64,000 bases of DNA from Apostichopus japonicus (lineage: Eukaryota; Echinodermata; Holothuroidea; Aspidochirotida; Stichopodidae): assembly GCF_037975245.1 (NCBI RefSeq), contig NC_092573.1, positions 9,210,001 through 9,274,000 on the forward strand, in the 5' to 3' direction. A model generated the notes under the pieces. The model had not been told where the DNA came from. It worked only from the letters and a program-made list of their open reading frames with translations, and did not search any database. Of the stretch, positions 50,477 to 64,000 are shown one piece after another (position 1 is the first letter of the stretch; each line of letters opens with the position of its first letter). The translations under genes and the position numbers were made by a program.

Positions 50477-52270
50477 AATTTTGTCCACTGTGGCCAACCA
50501 TATACGGTCTCTATGATCAGGGAACTGCTTCAAGTTATTAACAAATCCAGAAATCTCACTGTATCAAGGAACACACTTAATTAACAGCGCATAAATTTAA
50601 GTTAAGGGGGGAATGGGCAGATACAACCTTGAGCTGTTGCCAGCCTAGTGTTTATATCAGGGGCAAGCCCGGGACGCTCTAAAGTGTGTTAATTTATTAA
50701 TAGATCGACATTCAGGTTAACTTGTACAGTACGAACAATGATTACATAGTTTCAAGCTGGATCTCTCCAAAGGCGGGAAAAAAGCTGGATCTGTTCAAAG
50801 TAGTGGTTATTGCTATATACTGACTGAGTCACTACTCACTGGGTTATGACGTTGACTGTCTGTGATTTCTTCATCATATCTGATTGTATGATCCCTGAGA
50901 CAACCGCAAAGGCCTCTTTACTGAAAGTTTTCGGACCGGCCGATAACCAAATGAGGCAAAGTCTGGACGTTCGCAATCTGAAGCCAAATTATATTCGTAT
51001 CTAACCGTTTTTCGATTTAATATTAGATTGTTGATCAAGAGGTAAGTTCCATTTGCCTTTTTTACTTTACCCCTTATGTGTAGCTACTCATTAGCTTAAT
51101 AAATATATATATATACATATTATAAGCGTTGGTAAATATATCACCTAGGTCTAGGACGTCTCAGACTAAAAGACCTTTATACCTACGATCGACCGTTTCT
51201 TCATCATCATCCTAAAACTTACATAGCCTATTGTATTTAAAGCAACCAATCAATCTGATGTTAGAAAGTCTATAGTAAACTAATGTATAATCTCGACCAC
51301 CACATGTGTTTAAAATGAAGAAATTCTAAATATCAAAATTTCCAAAATATTTCAGAAAAGATATCTTTACACACTGTGTTGTATTTGCCAGTGGCCTAAC
51401 CACATCGGCTGTTACGGATTTCCAAGGTATAATTAGAAGACAACTAATTGTAATTGTTTGTTTCATGTTTTCTTAAGAAGCATTTGAGTAACATTTAAGT
51501 CTTTTTTAATAATTTTTGGTGCTTTAAATGTGGATTTTAAGGCTTAAGTTTGGCAATGACTAGCCATGGCGTGGCCAAGGGGGTCTTGACTCTTGTTAAC
51601 TAAATACTACTAGTAGTAGTACTAATTACTATGTAGCTTTAAGTTAACTTAGGCTACGTGGGTACAGTTAGGGCATTACACGCCTAATCTTGCAGTCTCA
51701 AGGTTGATTTAGCAATGTGGTCACAGGGAAAGGCTGTGAATTACATACATGTATGATGTAGATGGAAGGAGGACCTCATGTTAGGGAGATAACTGACTAT
51801 TGCAATAGAAAACCAGATAGCTGCACACTTATTGAAGAACACTATAGTCTATAGGTCAAATCAGGGCACAGTGGCTGGAATGAATTCATCTGAAATTGCA
51901 ACAATAGTCAAGTAGCTAGGCTACACTTTATTTCTTGTGACTGCTGTGAGCAACTACCTTGAGTTTGTAAAATTAGATAGGATTGGATCTACAGCAGGTA
52001 TTCAAAGTTAATGTAGTTCTTGCAATAGACCAGCCTCTTTCCAGTGAGACTTTGCCTCATTAACATAACAATGCATATCACATGAAATCACTCTATGTAT
52101 ACTTAAATGAGTTTCCTCATTGTTGTATTAAAATTCAAAGACTATAGTAATATAACATTGGGTATATTGTTATATGAATATTTAACATAATGAATCTTGA
52201 AAATGGGTTAAGCCTTTTTGTAATATGATTGATATGTTATGCTAAATATTAATTATGCATTGCTTTTCAG

Positions 52271-55200
52271 TCCTAATTATGAGAAGAAAGAGAGAAAAGC
52301 CGGAGGAAGTGGCACGGTCATATGTAAAAACAAAAAAAGACAGAGATGGCTTTCTCGTACAGCAAGTTCCCCTTAAAGGTAATGTCCTGCAATTATTTTT
52401 TGATATACTATTTATGTACATGACTGATTCAACTTAACTTGCAATTTACCTCTTTTGCACTGCTATTAATCCCACCTGCCCTAACCGTGATGTGGGCCTT
52501 AAGTGTTAATTAATGTGGAAGGTACAGTTCACACGGTTGATGAATTGTTGTGACACATTTCCTGCTCCAATTTGTTAAACAATGAAAGAGAAGGAGTCTT
52601 TAAACAAAGCCTATCTCTGAGATTGGATTAAGTTCTAATTCTAATGCAATTTACTGCAGCTAGAAAATTGACCCTGACACATCCTGAATAAAAAATTAAG
52701 AATATTTTTATTAATAATAATTCTAAGAAAAAGCCAAAGGCATAATTAGAGGATCTTTATGAAAATAGTCAAGCTTATAATCTACATGGTTCATTATCTT
52801 GGTAGGGGTGGGGGTGGGTTGGTCACACTATTAACCTGAAATTTGTGAAATTATTAGTGCTTGTACAGGTTCTCTGGAACCTTACCGACTGATAATTATC
52901 TATATCCAGAAGTGCTACCAGCTTGCTCCAGTCCTTTTTTTTCACAATTTCTTTTTTAGCTGATTCATGATCTTCAAGCACAAAGCTCTAGCATACTATA
53001 TTTGACACTGATTGCACAAAAGATTTAGAAAAAAACATTAATAAAACCTTTTAATTTAATTATGTCTAAGTGCATTGGTATACCATAGAGTGACCTGAAT
53101 CCAGGTCAACAAAATGTAATCTGTACTATCTACAACTTAACAAGCAATGGAGCCTCAAGCTATTTGTAGGTTCAGGTAACCATACCCTGCTATGGATTTA
53201 CCTCCATGTATAAACCAACCCATTTAAAGGGAATTGTTAAGAGGCATACAGTTACCTAAAATTACCTTGATGTTTCAAAACACAGATATTGGATGTTTAT
53301 AGCTTTAAACAAGGGATCAATTTGTAAGAATTAAGGAAATTAAATACAATTTATTTTAACTGTAAATCATATAACTAAAAGAACATGCATGAAGTAGCAA
53401 AGAGTGTATTTGAAGGTCCTTTAAATATAATCTCCAACTGGCCTTTACAGACAATAGATACAGTTACATTAAAAAGTAAAAAATCAGGAGCACCATTCAA
53501 TTAGTCAATTTTCATTCATGCACACTAAGGATACTTGATCCTAAGCTGAGATGATCAGCTATTTACCATATCCCTCTTACACCCTCATCTGCCCTGATCT
53601 GAAGTTTCCCTGCATCGTCATGAATTATGGATATGTTCAACCAAATCCATTGCTATTTCAGGGAAGGTAAACCTTTGGAAACATTGACATTTTTGTTATA
53701 AAATAACCCAAACTGATCCCTGAATTTAACTTTCACTAGCCTGGTCAGTAACTTTTTGACCATAAACATAACTGCTTGAATTTGAGATTCAGCATATCAA
53801 ATTGTCAAAGAAAACTGGAAATTTCCAATGCTATGGTTATTAGTCTGTTGCACAGATGACATAAATAGCAATGGCACAGTTTGCAACTTGGCTTACAGTA
53901 CAATTATCATGTTGTCAGTATGGGTTAACAAACCATTTCAGGCAATTTAATCTAGTAATATAATTCTAATTGGTCTGGGTTGAAAGCGTGTTACACTCCG
54001 TTGAATCCCCTGATTATTTCAGGGTGTGGATAAGATTTTTTTTTTTAGGTTACTTGGTTTAAGTGTCACTAATAGGTGACGTGTATTCACATAAATTGCA
54101 TACCAGCAGTTACCACATACTAAGTACTATTACATTGCAACATTGGAAACCTGTTTTAGATATAATGCAATCTTGATTTCATTGACATTGGTTGTTGAAA
54201 ATTCTTCAATTAAATTTTAATTTGCTGTCATTAACTAAACTTTTTAACAAGGATTAAATAAAGTAACATGTTAAAGCTTGGTGATCATGTGTACAGCAGA
54301 CCCACAGCTAAACTGTGCAACCAACCTCCGAAGCCAAATGTGCTTGTTGCTTATGACATACTAAGTGTCCACTAATATTTGACAGTGAAATACTACAGTT
54401 CCCAATACACTTAAGATTGGAATCCATCACCATCCCGAGCCAATGGAATTGAATGAACCACACAATAGTTTCACTACTGCCAATTCTTCACAGATAAAGA
54501 AGAATACACATCTTTTATCACTAAATTTTCAATCATCTTACTATTGTTTCAAATGTAATGTAGCAGAGTGTGATTTACTCTACATATGCCTGCACTCCAA
54601 AACCTACAATCTACTTCACCATGTAGCATGTAGACTCCAGCCCTTCATACATTCTTAGCTAAATTGCAGTCAAGGCCAAAGTACTCTGAGTATGGAATAA
54701 CCTGAATGCTATGTCCCAGTACAGTATCTTGGTACAGTATTGAGGTTCAGCTAATGTTATACAACTCTCCTTGAGCACGCTACTGCTTAGCTACATAAAG
54801 AGAAAAATGGGAATTTTAATACCGACACCCCTTCCCTCTCCCTTTCTCCTCCAATATTATTAATATTGATTAAATGGTGTGTTGTGAAGCACATGTTATG
54901 TCACAAACAATTTTAAGTTTGCCTAATTTGGTTGAGAATGGTGGCATTCACTGATTTGCTGATGCCACATGTCCAACCATGCACACCCATGCTCCTGGAC
55001 ACATTCAGATTTAAACAAGGCAACATTTACAATGAACACTCTGTATGTGCATGGATACAATGTCACATACTGTATGTGACCAAACAATGCCGGACAAGTG
55101 ACTGGTTTAAGTTAAAGGCAGTCTGTATCTATATGACTATATGTCCCAAATTATAGCATGATATAAATATAGGAGTTTTAAAATAAAAATACATTCCTGG

Positions 55201-58200
55201 GGTGTTTACTCTCTAAATTGTTCTCTGACATCCTAAGTGAATGTACATGATGGGTGTATGTCTCATTGAGGTAATTAATTCCCTCCAGCCTCCAGGGTGT
55301 TAATAAAAATATTTTAAGAATTGTTACCAAAGGTAACCATATTTGAAATCTGACATATTTGGGGCCAATACAGCATATCATTATATGCAACATGCAACTA
55401 GCAGATTTTAAGAGGAGCGTTGAACTTTTTACATGGAATGTGCTTTATGAAAGATACATATTAGGTTATAGGTTTCTTCAATCCTGTGAGTTACTTAGAT
55501 ATAATGCAATTGTTTTTATTACAAAATGACATGATCAGCTTTATTTCAAGTAAAACAAGTGACTGACCTTTGTGTGACCTCAGTAAGCATCGTAATGTTC
55601 TAATGACAGCTCAAGTATACTATTTCAAAGGGCCTTCAAGAGTGTATGTTAGTACTAACAGCTATCTAAGGTTTTCTATCGAAGCTAAATGTAGCTATTT
55701 AGTGATGGGTCATTCCATATCAAATCACCAAATTTTGGGGTATGTTGTAGTTCGACATCTTTGAAAAATTCCCAAACTTTTTGTATGATTGAACCACCAT
55801 GAAACAAGCATATTCTGAAAATTTCAGTTGCATTTCTTTACAATTGGCTGATTTATCACACTTTTAAATTCTGCAATTTGTTGCCACCATGGCATTTTGA
55901 CATTTTCTTGACTTTTGAGGTCTCATTTCTCAGCATTTAAACATTCTACTACCTTTCTATTACAGAAGCCTATAGAGTCTATCCCATAGAACAGGAAAAT
56001 AAAAAAATAGGCTACAAAAATATTGTCTTGTTGAGTTAGGTCAACTTAAAAGTGTCAAAATATTCGATTTTTGTACTTTTCACTAAAAAATGTGCCATTT
56101 TTAGTGATGAATTGCTCCTAAACCATTGCTTCAGGGTACTTAATTCTTTCAGATGTTATTATTTCTAGTATAAACATTACAAAATAATGATAACAATGCT
56201 TTCCTATAATATGTTTGCAAGTTGTGCAACTCTTAAGTTGCTATTTCATGATGCGATTCAGCATGAGGTAGGGGTTTTGATGCTAATTTTTTACCAAAGT
56301 AACCATGTTAGAGCTGTCACGGTTTTATACTTTAATTATTAGTATAAAGTTCTTACACCTTAACAAATTTCAGGGTTCTAGCTGTTCTCAATATTAATTT
56401 ATGAAGTTGTTAAGTTGCTCAGATGTACAAAAGAGGTCGTATTTGACGGCCAATAACTCAAAACGTGTCAAATTAAAAAAATCTGATAATTTTTTCTGGA
56501 AGAGATATAGTACCACCCTGTTTGTACAAAAAATTTCAGAAGGGTGTTTTGCCTTATTTTGAAATGAAAAATCCTCAAAGTTTGGGATTTCAACCAGTAC
56601 ATACATATGTCTGTACAATGTGTACAGTACATACACTTTACTGGATGTATATGTACGGAGTGCCATGAGAGCCAGAAGACTATGTTTAAACCTAACACTA
56701 ATATACACACTGCACATATACACCCAGTACAATGTATGTACTGTACACACTGTACATAGATGTATGTACTAGCTGAAATTCATTTTATAGTAAAGTCTTC
56801 TAATTTAACCATTTGAATATGTACAGTGTGTATATTAGTGTTAGGTTTAAACATAGTCTTCTGGCATTCATGGCACTCCGTACATACACCCAGTGCAGTG
56901 TATGTACTGTACACACTGTACATACATGTATGTACTGGTTGAAATTCATTTTTTAAGTCTTCTAATTAAATGAATTCAACCAGGAGCAGACAAGTACATT
57001 GCAAATAGTATTTTTTTAATATGAAATTAAAAACTGCACAGTATTGAATTGAATAACCTTGAAGTACAGTACAATACCCAGGCTCAAAACACATGGAACA
57101 TCAAAACAGGCAAAAACGTTTTTTTGTAAAAATCCCAAACTTTGAGGATTTTTCATTTGACTACTGCATTCAGAGTGTGTCATTATAACAGATTCATTGT
57201 TCTTAACTACTTCTACTAACATGCATCATATATATGTCATATACAACATTCCTGAGAGTGACCACAGCCCCATGCTTCTTAAGGTAGGTTGGTGGTTACA
57301 ACAGGACATATTGTGGTTGCTAAAGGGAGGTGTAAAGTAAAATACTGTAGAATGAGTACAACATGTTACATCTCCCCTTTTCAGTTAAAATAAATTTAAG
57401 GACTCGGATGAGAAAAAAATATACTTTTACCTAACACTGCATAACCATAAAGTCAATTTCTAGCAAAGATTTGACAACTGGTTCTAGGTTACCAAATGAC
57501 TATCGCTTCACTATCAGAAATAATTAAATTCCTTTGGTCACATTTCATAGTCACTGTGCCAACGTGGTTTTGTCTTTGCTCTAATACTTCTTCATAAATA
57601 AGTGTTCGTGGTTTGGTCCTCTGAAGAGGTTTGTTCATTGTCAGAATTAACTATATCACTGTCGTCATAACTAAATGTTTCACCAGTTTGAAGTAAATGT
57701 TTGCGGTTGCGTCTATACTGTACACCTTCACCTGTCTCTACATAGTATGATTTGGGCTGTTCAGCATTAGATTCAATAGTGACTGGTTTCCAACTTTTGT
57801 CAGTCTGTATATGTGAACATTATCTCCTGGTTGCAGTTCTGGTAATATCTTTGTCTGTCTGTCAAAATAGGGTTTTTTTTGTGTTTGTTTCTTCTCTACT
57901 AGTCTTTTGTGTACTGTCTCTGGCTTCAGTATTTTTGGCTCGAGTAAATGATCAGTTGTTGGAAGTAGGGTCTTTGTCCTTCGTCCAAACAGTCGTTGTA
58001 CAGGTGGTTCGAGAATATTATCTCTTGGTGTATTCCTGTAGTCTAATAGCTAGGTATGGATCTTGTCCACTTTACTTTGCCTTCATTAGCAAAGCCTTTG
58101 CAATCTGCATCCCTTTTCTCTGCCATGCCATTTCTCCAAGTTCTCAAAAGGAAGTGGTAAGATATCAATACAGTGCCATTGTCATTGGACTGTTGTACAG

Positions 58201-58717
58201 GTGGGGTACAACCCTCAGTCCGACAAGTTTTCAGTCCGACAAGTTTTCAGTCCGAAAATGAAATACACGTTTTCAGTCCGAAAATAAAATACACGTTTTC
58301 AGTCCGAAAATAAAATACACGTTTTCAGTCCGAAAATGAAATACACATTTTCAGTTGAGGAATGAAAGGAGTTTTATTGCCATAATATCACCAATAAACT
58401 GTGAAAGCCTGAACTGATAGTAAAGAAATCGATTGAATCTTTCGTATAAAGTCTGACATCACCGGCCTCAGCAAAGACTTAGGACCCCTTAACAACTATC
58501 AGTTCTACAAACATATGTAATCCGTTCTTTGCTCCTTAATCCGCTTCCTGTATAGTCATGGGTTATTTGGTTCAAATTCCATTAATGCCATTTACACTTA
58601 CCTAGCGTCATACTTTCATTGTGTTACACTTTGTACTTTTCATTCGACTGCCAAGTGTGTAGACGAAAGTCCCAGGGGGGCCGAAGATTCCAATATATTT
58701 TCTAAATATAATAAATA

Positions 58718-58792
<75 letters not shown>

Positions 58793-61700
58793 TTTATTTA
58801 CTTATATATTTATTTATATTTATATTTATTTATATTTACACTTTCAATGAAAACTTGTAAATATTTGCACTTTGCTTTGCGGTTTAGGAAGAGGCGTATT
58901 TGCAAGTCAAAAGTTTGAAAAGGGAGACTTTCTGCTCGAGTACTGTGGGAAACTGCTCACAGGGGAAGAAGGAGATATACTAGAGCAAAACATTTCTACT
59001 GGATTCCGATTTTTCTTCAAATCCAAAGGACAGGAATTCTGGTGAGTAAAACAGTCATTGATTCCTGTAAATATATTGGTAGCTTGTTCAATAGCAAAGT
59101 GGTGGCAGGTTATACTGCTGCCTTTTTTCTGTTATTTTTTCTGGTAAGAATTTTTTTTATGTTGGCTTAATATGCTTTCGTCATTTTCACAGTATTGAAT
59201 GCTTCAGAAGAACCAAGTATTGGACCAACATTTGGGCGCTTGGTGAACCATGGCTAAAAAGATGAATTGAACGTTAAGCTAACTGTAGTTGACATTGAAG
59301 GCACTCCTGCATTGTGTTTATTTGCACTTTGTGATATTCAAGAAGCGGAAGAGCTGCTATACAACTATGGAGTCAAACACCTACCATGGCTGCAGCAACA
59401 GTCTAAGGTGCGTAGTACCCACTCCTTCAATGTCATATACTGTACCAAGCAAAACTACAGTTTGAGTAGTTTTCTTAAATGAAAAGAGTTCAGTCTTGGG
59501 CAAAGTTATGGATGGATGTGAAAATTCTTATTTACACTTATCTGTTAAAGTTGGATGTATACAAACATGTTCAAGTTGTTATCTAGCTGTAATAAACATA
59601 TTTAAAGGTAGTTTGTGTTGTTTTAATGTTGCACATAGAGTATATGTGCACAGCAAAGGTGCATCATCTGTATTTAAACAAACTTCCAAACAAGGAACTA
59701 ATATCTATAGTCCCTCGAAGTGTGACATGATTATCTTAAATATTGCACTGAATGGCCCAATACCCTAACCATGAAATGTTTATGACAAGGGGGTTCTTCT
59801 CTCATTCGTAATTGCTGACATGTTGTATTAATTTTGGGGTTGCAAAAGATTGCTTTCTTTTAGCCTAGTACACAAAATCCTTGCCTTTTTCTTGATTGAC
59901 TGTCCCAATCATGATGCCATGCGGCTCTTGGTCTGGCAATCATGTCGCTTAATGGTGTTAATTACTTTAATTAAGGTTTCCATCAATGCAGCCAAGAATA
60001 GAAAAGAAACAGAGAGTGACAAAGAATCAGGGAATGGAGATGAAACAATGGATGAAAGAGATCATGCAGATAATATTAAACCATTTCAGGTGAGTAACAA
60101 ATGTTTTTCTACTGGAAATAGCAATCTTCAAAATACTGCTAACATAACATTGTAGTAAAAGCATCGTAGAGACAATTCATGCAAGGATCTGTAAATAGAA
60201 GTGTTAAGACTATCTTACAAGTGTACATACTTCTGCCTGTGTTTGTCTAGCAAACTTTATTTGGATGAAGACATTGTTGAGCATAGATTCCAATGTGTTG
60301 AAGTTTATTCATTAGCCTCCTATATTTTCAAGTATACACCTTCAATATGGTCCTTGGTTTGTAGACTGTGGACTTAAATATGACTGATTAATTCAGGATA
60401 TCTGTGGTAGTTAGAAAACAAAAACCTTTAATGATGGTCTAGTGTTTGAGAGTGGATTCTAACCTCGCTGTTACATTGACTTTGTCAAATCATATCCACC
60501 TAAACGTACAGTGTTTACCTAATGACCCTTACTATGGTCCTGTGTTTGAGGGTGGATTCTAACCTGTCTGTTACAGTTATTTTTATATGACCACCTGAAT
60601 GTACAGTGTATACTAATGACCCTTACTATGGTCCTGTGTTTGAGGGTGGATTCTAACCTGTCTGTTACAGTTACTTTTATATGGCTACTGAATGTACAGT
60701 GTATACCTAATTACCCTTACCATGGTCCTGTGTTTGAGGGTGGATTCTACAGTAACCTGTCTGTTACAGTTACTTTTATATGGCTACTGAATGTACAGTG
60801 TATACCTAATGACCCTTACCATGGTCCTGTGTTTGAGGGTGGATTCTAACCGTTACAGTTACTTTTACATGGCTACTGAATGTACAGTGTATACCTAATG
60901 ACCCTTACTATGGTCCTGTGTTTGAGGGTGGATTCTAACCTGTCTGTTACAGTTACTTTTATATGGCTACTGAATGTACAGTGTATACCTAATGACCCTT
61001 ACCATGGTCCTGTGTTTGAGAGTGGATTCTAACCTGTCTGTTACAGTTACTTTTTCATGGCTACTGAATGTATAGTGTAAACCTAATGACCCTTACTATG
61101 GTCCTGTGTTTGAGGGTGGATTCTAACTTGTCTGTTACAGTTACTTTTATATGACTACCTGAATGTACAGTGTATACCTAATGACCCTTACTATGGTCCT
61201 GTGTTTGAGGGTGGATTCTAACCTGTCTGTTACCGTTACTTTTATATGGCTACTGAATGTACAGTGTATACCTAATGGCCCTTACTATGGTCCTGTGTTT
61301 GAGGGTGGATTCTAACTTGTCTGTTACAGTTACTTTTATATGACCACCTGAATGTACAGTGTATACCTAATGACCCTTACTATGGTCCTGTGTTTGAGGG
61401 TGGATTCTAACCTGTCTGTTACAGTTACTTTTATATGACCACCTGAATGTACAGACTGTATACCTAATGACCCTTACTATGGTCCTGTGTTTGAGGGTGG
61501 ATTCTAACCTGTCTGTTACAGTTACTTTTATATGGCTACTGAATGTACAGTGTATACCTAATGGCCCTTACTATGGTCCTGTGCTTGAGGGTGGATTCTA
61601 ACCTGTCTGTTACAGTTACTTTTATATGACTACTGAATGTACAGTGTATACCTAATGACCCTTACCATGGTCCTGTGTTTGAGGGTGGAATCTAACCTGT

Positions 61701-63387
61701 CTGTTACAGTTACTTTTTCATGGCTACTGAATGTATAGTGTAAACCTAATGACCCTTACTATGGTCCTGTGTTTGAGGGTGGATTCTAACTTGTCTGTTA
61801 CAGTTACTTTTATATGACTACCTGAATGTACAGTGTATACCTAATGACCCTTACTATGGTCCTGTGTTTGAGGGTGGATTCTAACCTGTCTGTTACAGTT
61901 ACTTTTTCATGGCTACTGAATGTACAGTGTAAACCTAATGACCCTTACTATGGTCCTGTGTTTGAGGGTGGATTCTAACCTGTCTGTTACAGTTACTTTT
62001 ATATGACCACCTGAATGTACAGTGTATACCTAATGACCCTTACTATGGTCCTGTGTTTGAGGGTGGATTCTAACCTGTCTGTTACAGTTACTTTTATATG
62101 ACCACCTGAATGTACAGTGTATCCCTAATGACCCTTACCATGGTCCTGTGTTTGAGGGTGGATTCTAACCTGTCTGTTACAGTTACTTTTATATGGCTAC
62201 TGAATGTACAGTGTATACCTAATTACCCTTACCATGGTCCTGTGTTTGAGGGTGGATTCTAACCTGTCTGTTACAGTTACTTTTTCATGGCTACTGAATG
62301 TACAGTGTATACCTAATGACCCTTACTATGGTCCTGTGTTTGAGGGTGGATTCTAACCTGTCTGTTACAGTTACTTTTTCATGGCTACTGAATGTATAGT
62401 GTAAACCTAATGACCCTTACTATGGTCCTGTGTTTGAGGGTGGATTCTAACTTGTCTGTTACAGTTACTTTTTCATGGCTACTGAATGTACAGTGTATAC
62501 CTAATGACTATGGTCCTGTGTTTAAGGGTGGATTCTAACCTGTCTGTTACAGTTACTTTCATATGACCACCTGAATGTACAGTGTATACCTAATTACCCT
62601 TACCATGGTCCTGTGTTTAAGGGTGGATTCTAACCTGTCTGTTACAGTTACTTTTTCATGGCTACTGAATGAACAGTGTATACCTAATGACCCTTACTAT
62701 GGTCCTGTGTTTGAGGGTGGATTCTAACCTGTCTGTTACATTTACGTTTTAAAATCATGGCCACCTGAGTGTAAAGTGTTTACCTAATTAGCATATACAG
62801 GTCTCTTGGATGAAGTTATGTTAAAATAACTGTTGGATGTTCTTTCCCTCAAGTCAGTGTTTTGTTAGAAATTGATTTAATGCAATTGATTTTTGTTCTT
62901 TATTAGAACCAACAGCGATGGGCTCATCAGTTAGAGCAGCTCCTAAACAAAGACTCTAGAGTTTGTTTCAAGTCAATTGGGCGACTTTCTTTCAGCAGGC
63001 AGTACAAAATTGCTGATGGTAGCAATGGCGCACAAATTTTCATTGGACTGGTAGATGAGCAATGGCCTGTAGCAATCAAAAGACTGAACCAGGGCACCCA
63101 CTCTATGGAACAAACTGTGAATAAAGTGCTTAATGAGGGCATGCAAGGATCAAAGCATTTGTTAAGAAACACACTTTCGGAAGAAGATGATGACTTTCTC
63201 TATTTAGCTTCACCCCTTTGTGAATATAACTTAGAGGAAATAATTGAAAACAAGGGGAACCCATTAAGACCTCAGCTCACAGCAAACAAAAGAGCATCTC
63301 TAACTTATCAACTTATGCTCGGCATTGCAGAATTGCATCAACTGAACATTCTCCACCGGGACTTGAAACCAAGTAATGTTCTCTTAG
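52271..63387 (+). CDS. SET - IRE1-like kinase gene, copy B (exons 2-6, runs off window)
   Basis: The coding segments are 52279-52378, 58888-59041, 59193-59407, 59976-60089 and 62907-63387. Each sits at the copy A position plus 40026 or 40027, with the same splice sites. No coding difference from copy A was noticed. The untranslated exon 1 would end at 51041. The exon 4 frameshift and stop are present here too (TAA at 59255-59257). The gene leaves the window in intron 6, so whether it has the repeat and BRCT exons is unknown. Confidence 0.65.
56562..57158. repeat. Fold-back repeat in intron 2 (copy B)
   Basis: This is the counterpart of 16536-17132 at a lag of 40026 bp, with the same nested inverted arms. 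Confidence 0.75.
57626..58201 (-). pseudogene. Ty3/Gypsy-type integrase C-terminal fragment (copy B)
   Basis: This is the duplicate of 17600-18175, with the same frame breaks. It is not an independent insertion. Confidence 0.75.
58224..58361. repeat. 26-bp tandem repeat (copy B)
   Basis: This is the counterpart of 18198-18335, with unit number and order unchanged. Confidence 0.85.
59193..59407 (+). pseudogene. Exon 4 of copy B: broken SET core
   Basis: It has the same one-base excess and the same N-H-G-stop as 19166-19380. Since the copies are otherwise nearly identical, this is not independent support for the lesion being real. Confidence 0.75.
60427..62787. repeat. 94-bp minisatellite (copy B)
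   Basis: This is the counterpart of 20400-22760. Unit number and variant order appear unchanged (the lag is 40027 on both sides), which is remarkable for an array of about 25 units. Confidence 0.95.
62907..63387 (+). CDS. Exon 6 of copy B: IRE1-like kinase N-lobe and catalytic loop
   Basis: It matches 22880-23360: PVAIKRL and HRDLKPSN are present, phase 0 in and phase 1 out, before GTAAGC at 63388. Intron 6 fills the rest of the window to 64000. Confidence 0.85.
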
Positions 63388-64000
63388 GTAAGCAGTCACA
63401 GGGCTTGTTTGAGAGTCATTTCAGAATGTTGTATTTGTATTAGAGATTTCCATTCCATGGTGCTGGTCATTAACTTGTTTGCATCAAATTCAACACAACT
63501 TTTGCACAGCATTACAAAAACCAACAGCAGCAGAAGAGCCATGCATGATTGTAATTTTGGTCACAGGTCAATGAGAATTGCCCTCAATTTTAAGCATGCT
63601 AAAACTGTTAGTCCCAGTTTGCCTTCAAGTTATCACTCTCAGTATTGATTTATATTTTACAGTCAAATCTTTTGAATGATGTTATTCATTCCAAATTTTT
63701 GGTTAATACACATAGTGCTAGAAAAATTTGAAATTTTCATTTAAACATTAAGAATGATAACTTTTGTTTACATTACAATTTGCTATGTGAGTGTCATTCA
63801 GGGCTGCCCAACAGCCAACTAGTAAATTGAATATCAAAACAATCTGCTTGCTTGTAAACAGAGATAAAGATAAAGGTGTGATTACAGGATCACACAGGCA
63901 AAGAAATAGGCAATTCATATTCTTTCAGTTTGTTTACATCAAATGCATAATGGGAATTATATAAAGGAATACCTCCCAGTGGTTCTTTCTTATTCGCCAA

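Larger units (their letters stand above)
40019..64000. repeat. Copy B of 40-kb near-identical duplication (left part)
   Basis: This is the counterpart of 1-23973 in the same orientation. It runs off the right edge. The satellite array also continues leftwards from 40019 to about 39786, which would correspond to sequence before base 1. Base G45678 is the state seen in other monomers at this site, so C5656 in copy A looks like the derived one. Confidence 0.97.

Overview
The window is AT-rich metazoan nuclear DNA. It shows GT-AG introns with conserved exon phases, L2/CR1-type and Ty3/Gypsy-type retroelement fragments, hAT-type and other TIR elements, long (AT)n and (ATGT)n tracts, and several satellites. 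I see no bacterial-type operons. A marine invertebrate, perhaps a deuterostome such as an echinoderm, fits the KMT5A-like and IRE1-like paralogues and the repeat content. That is inference; the sequence does not name the species.

Layout: bases 1-23973 and 40019-64000 are the same sequence at a lag of 40018-40027 bp. By eye I found only two substitutions between them, plus changes in homopolymer and dinucleotide length. The window therefore holds about 1.6 periods of a 40.02-kb duplication. The period runs: (i) a satellite array of 0.6-1.0-kb monomers (1-8940; 39786-48966) interrupted by a 5'-truncated L2-like element; (ii) a TIR element, a 24-bp-type minisatellite and the presumed promoter (9067-11015); (iii) one large gene; (iv) a repeat-rich stretch present once (31277-39785).

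The gene on the + strand was assembled from splice sites and phase arithmetic. A short N-terminus and a KMT5A-like SET domain (exons 2-4) join an acidic linker (exon 5), an IRE1-like protein kinase domain (exons 6-8), 17 tandem copies of a 23-residue acidic repeat (exon 9) and a BRCA1-like BRCT domain with the start of a second BRCT (exons 9-12). All junctions are in phase except exon 4, the SET core. That exon has one excess base and an in-frame TAA just after the N-H motif, in both copies. The IRE1 KEN ribonuclease domain is absent, and the repeat plus BRCT region stands in its place. The second gene copy is visible only through exon 6. The end of the second BRCT could not be found.

How the parts might work together is inference: a chromatin-type reader/writer scaffold (SET, kinase, phosphopeptide-binding BRCT) whose methyltransferase part appears broken. 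The single-copy stretch 3' of the gene holds decayed relatives of the 94-bp minisatellite in intron 5, an intact-ended hAT-type element with an 8-bp target-site duplication, a second copy of the GGCGTACG-ended element family, a 209-bp tandem repeat and microsatellites. I saw no tRNA, rRNA or CRISPR.
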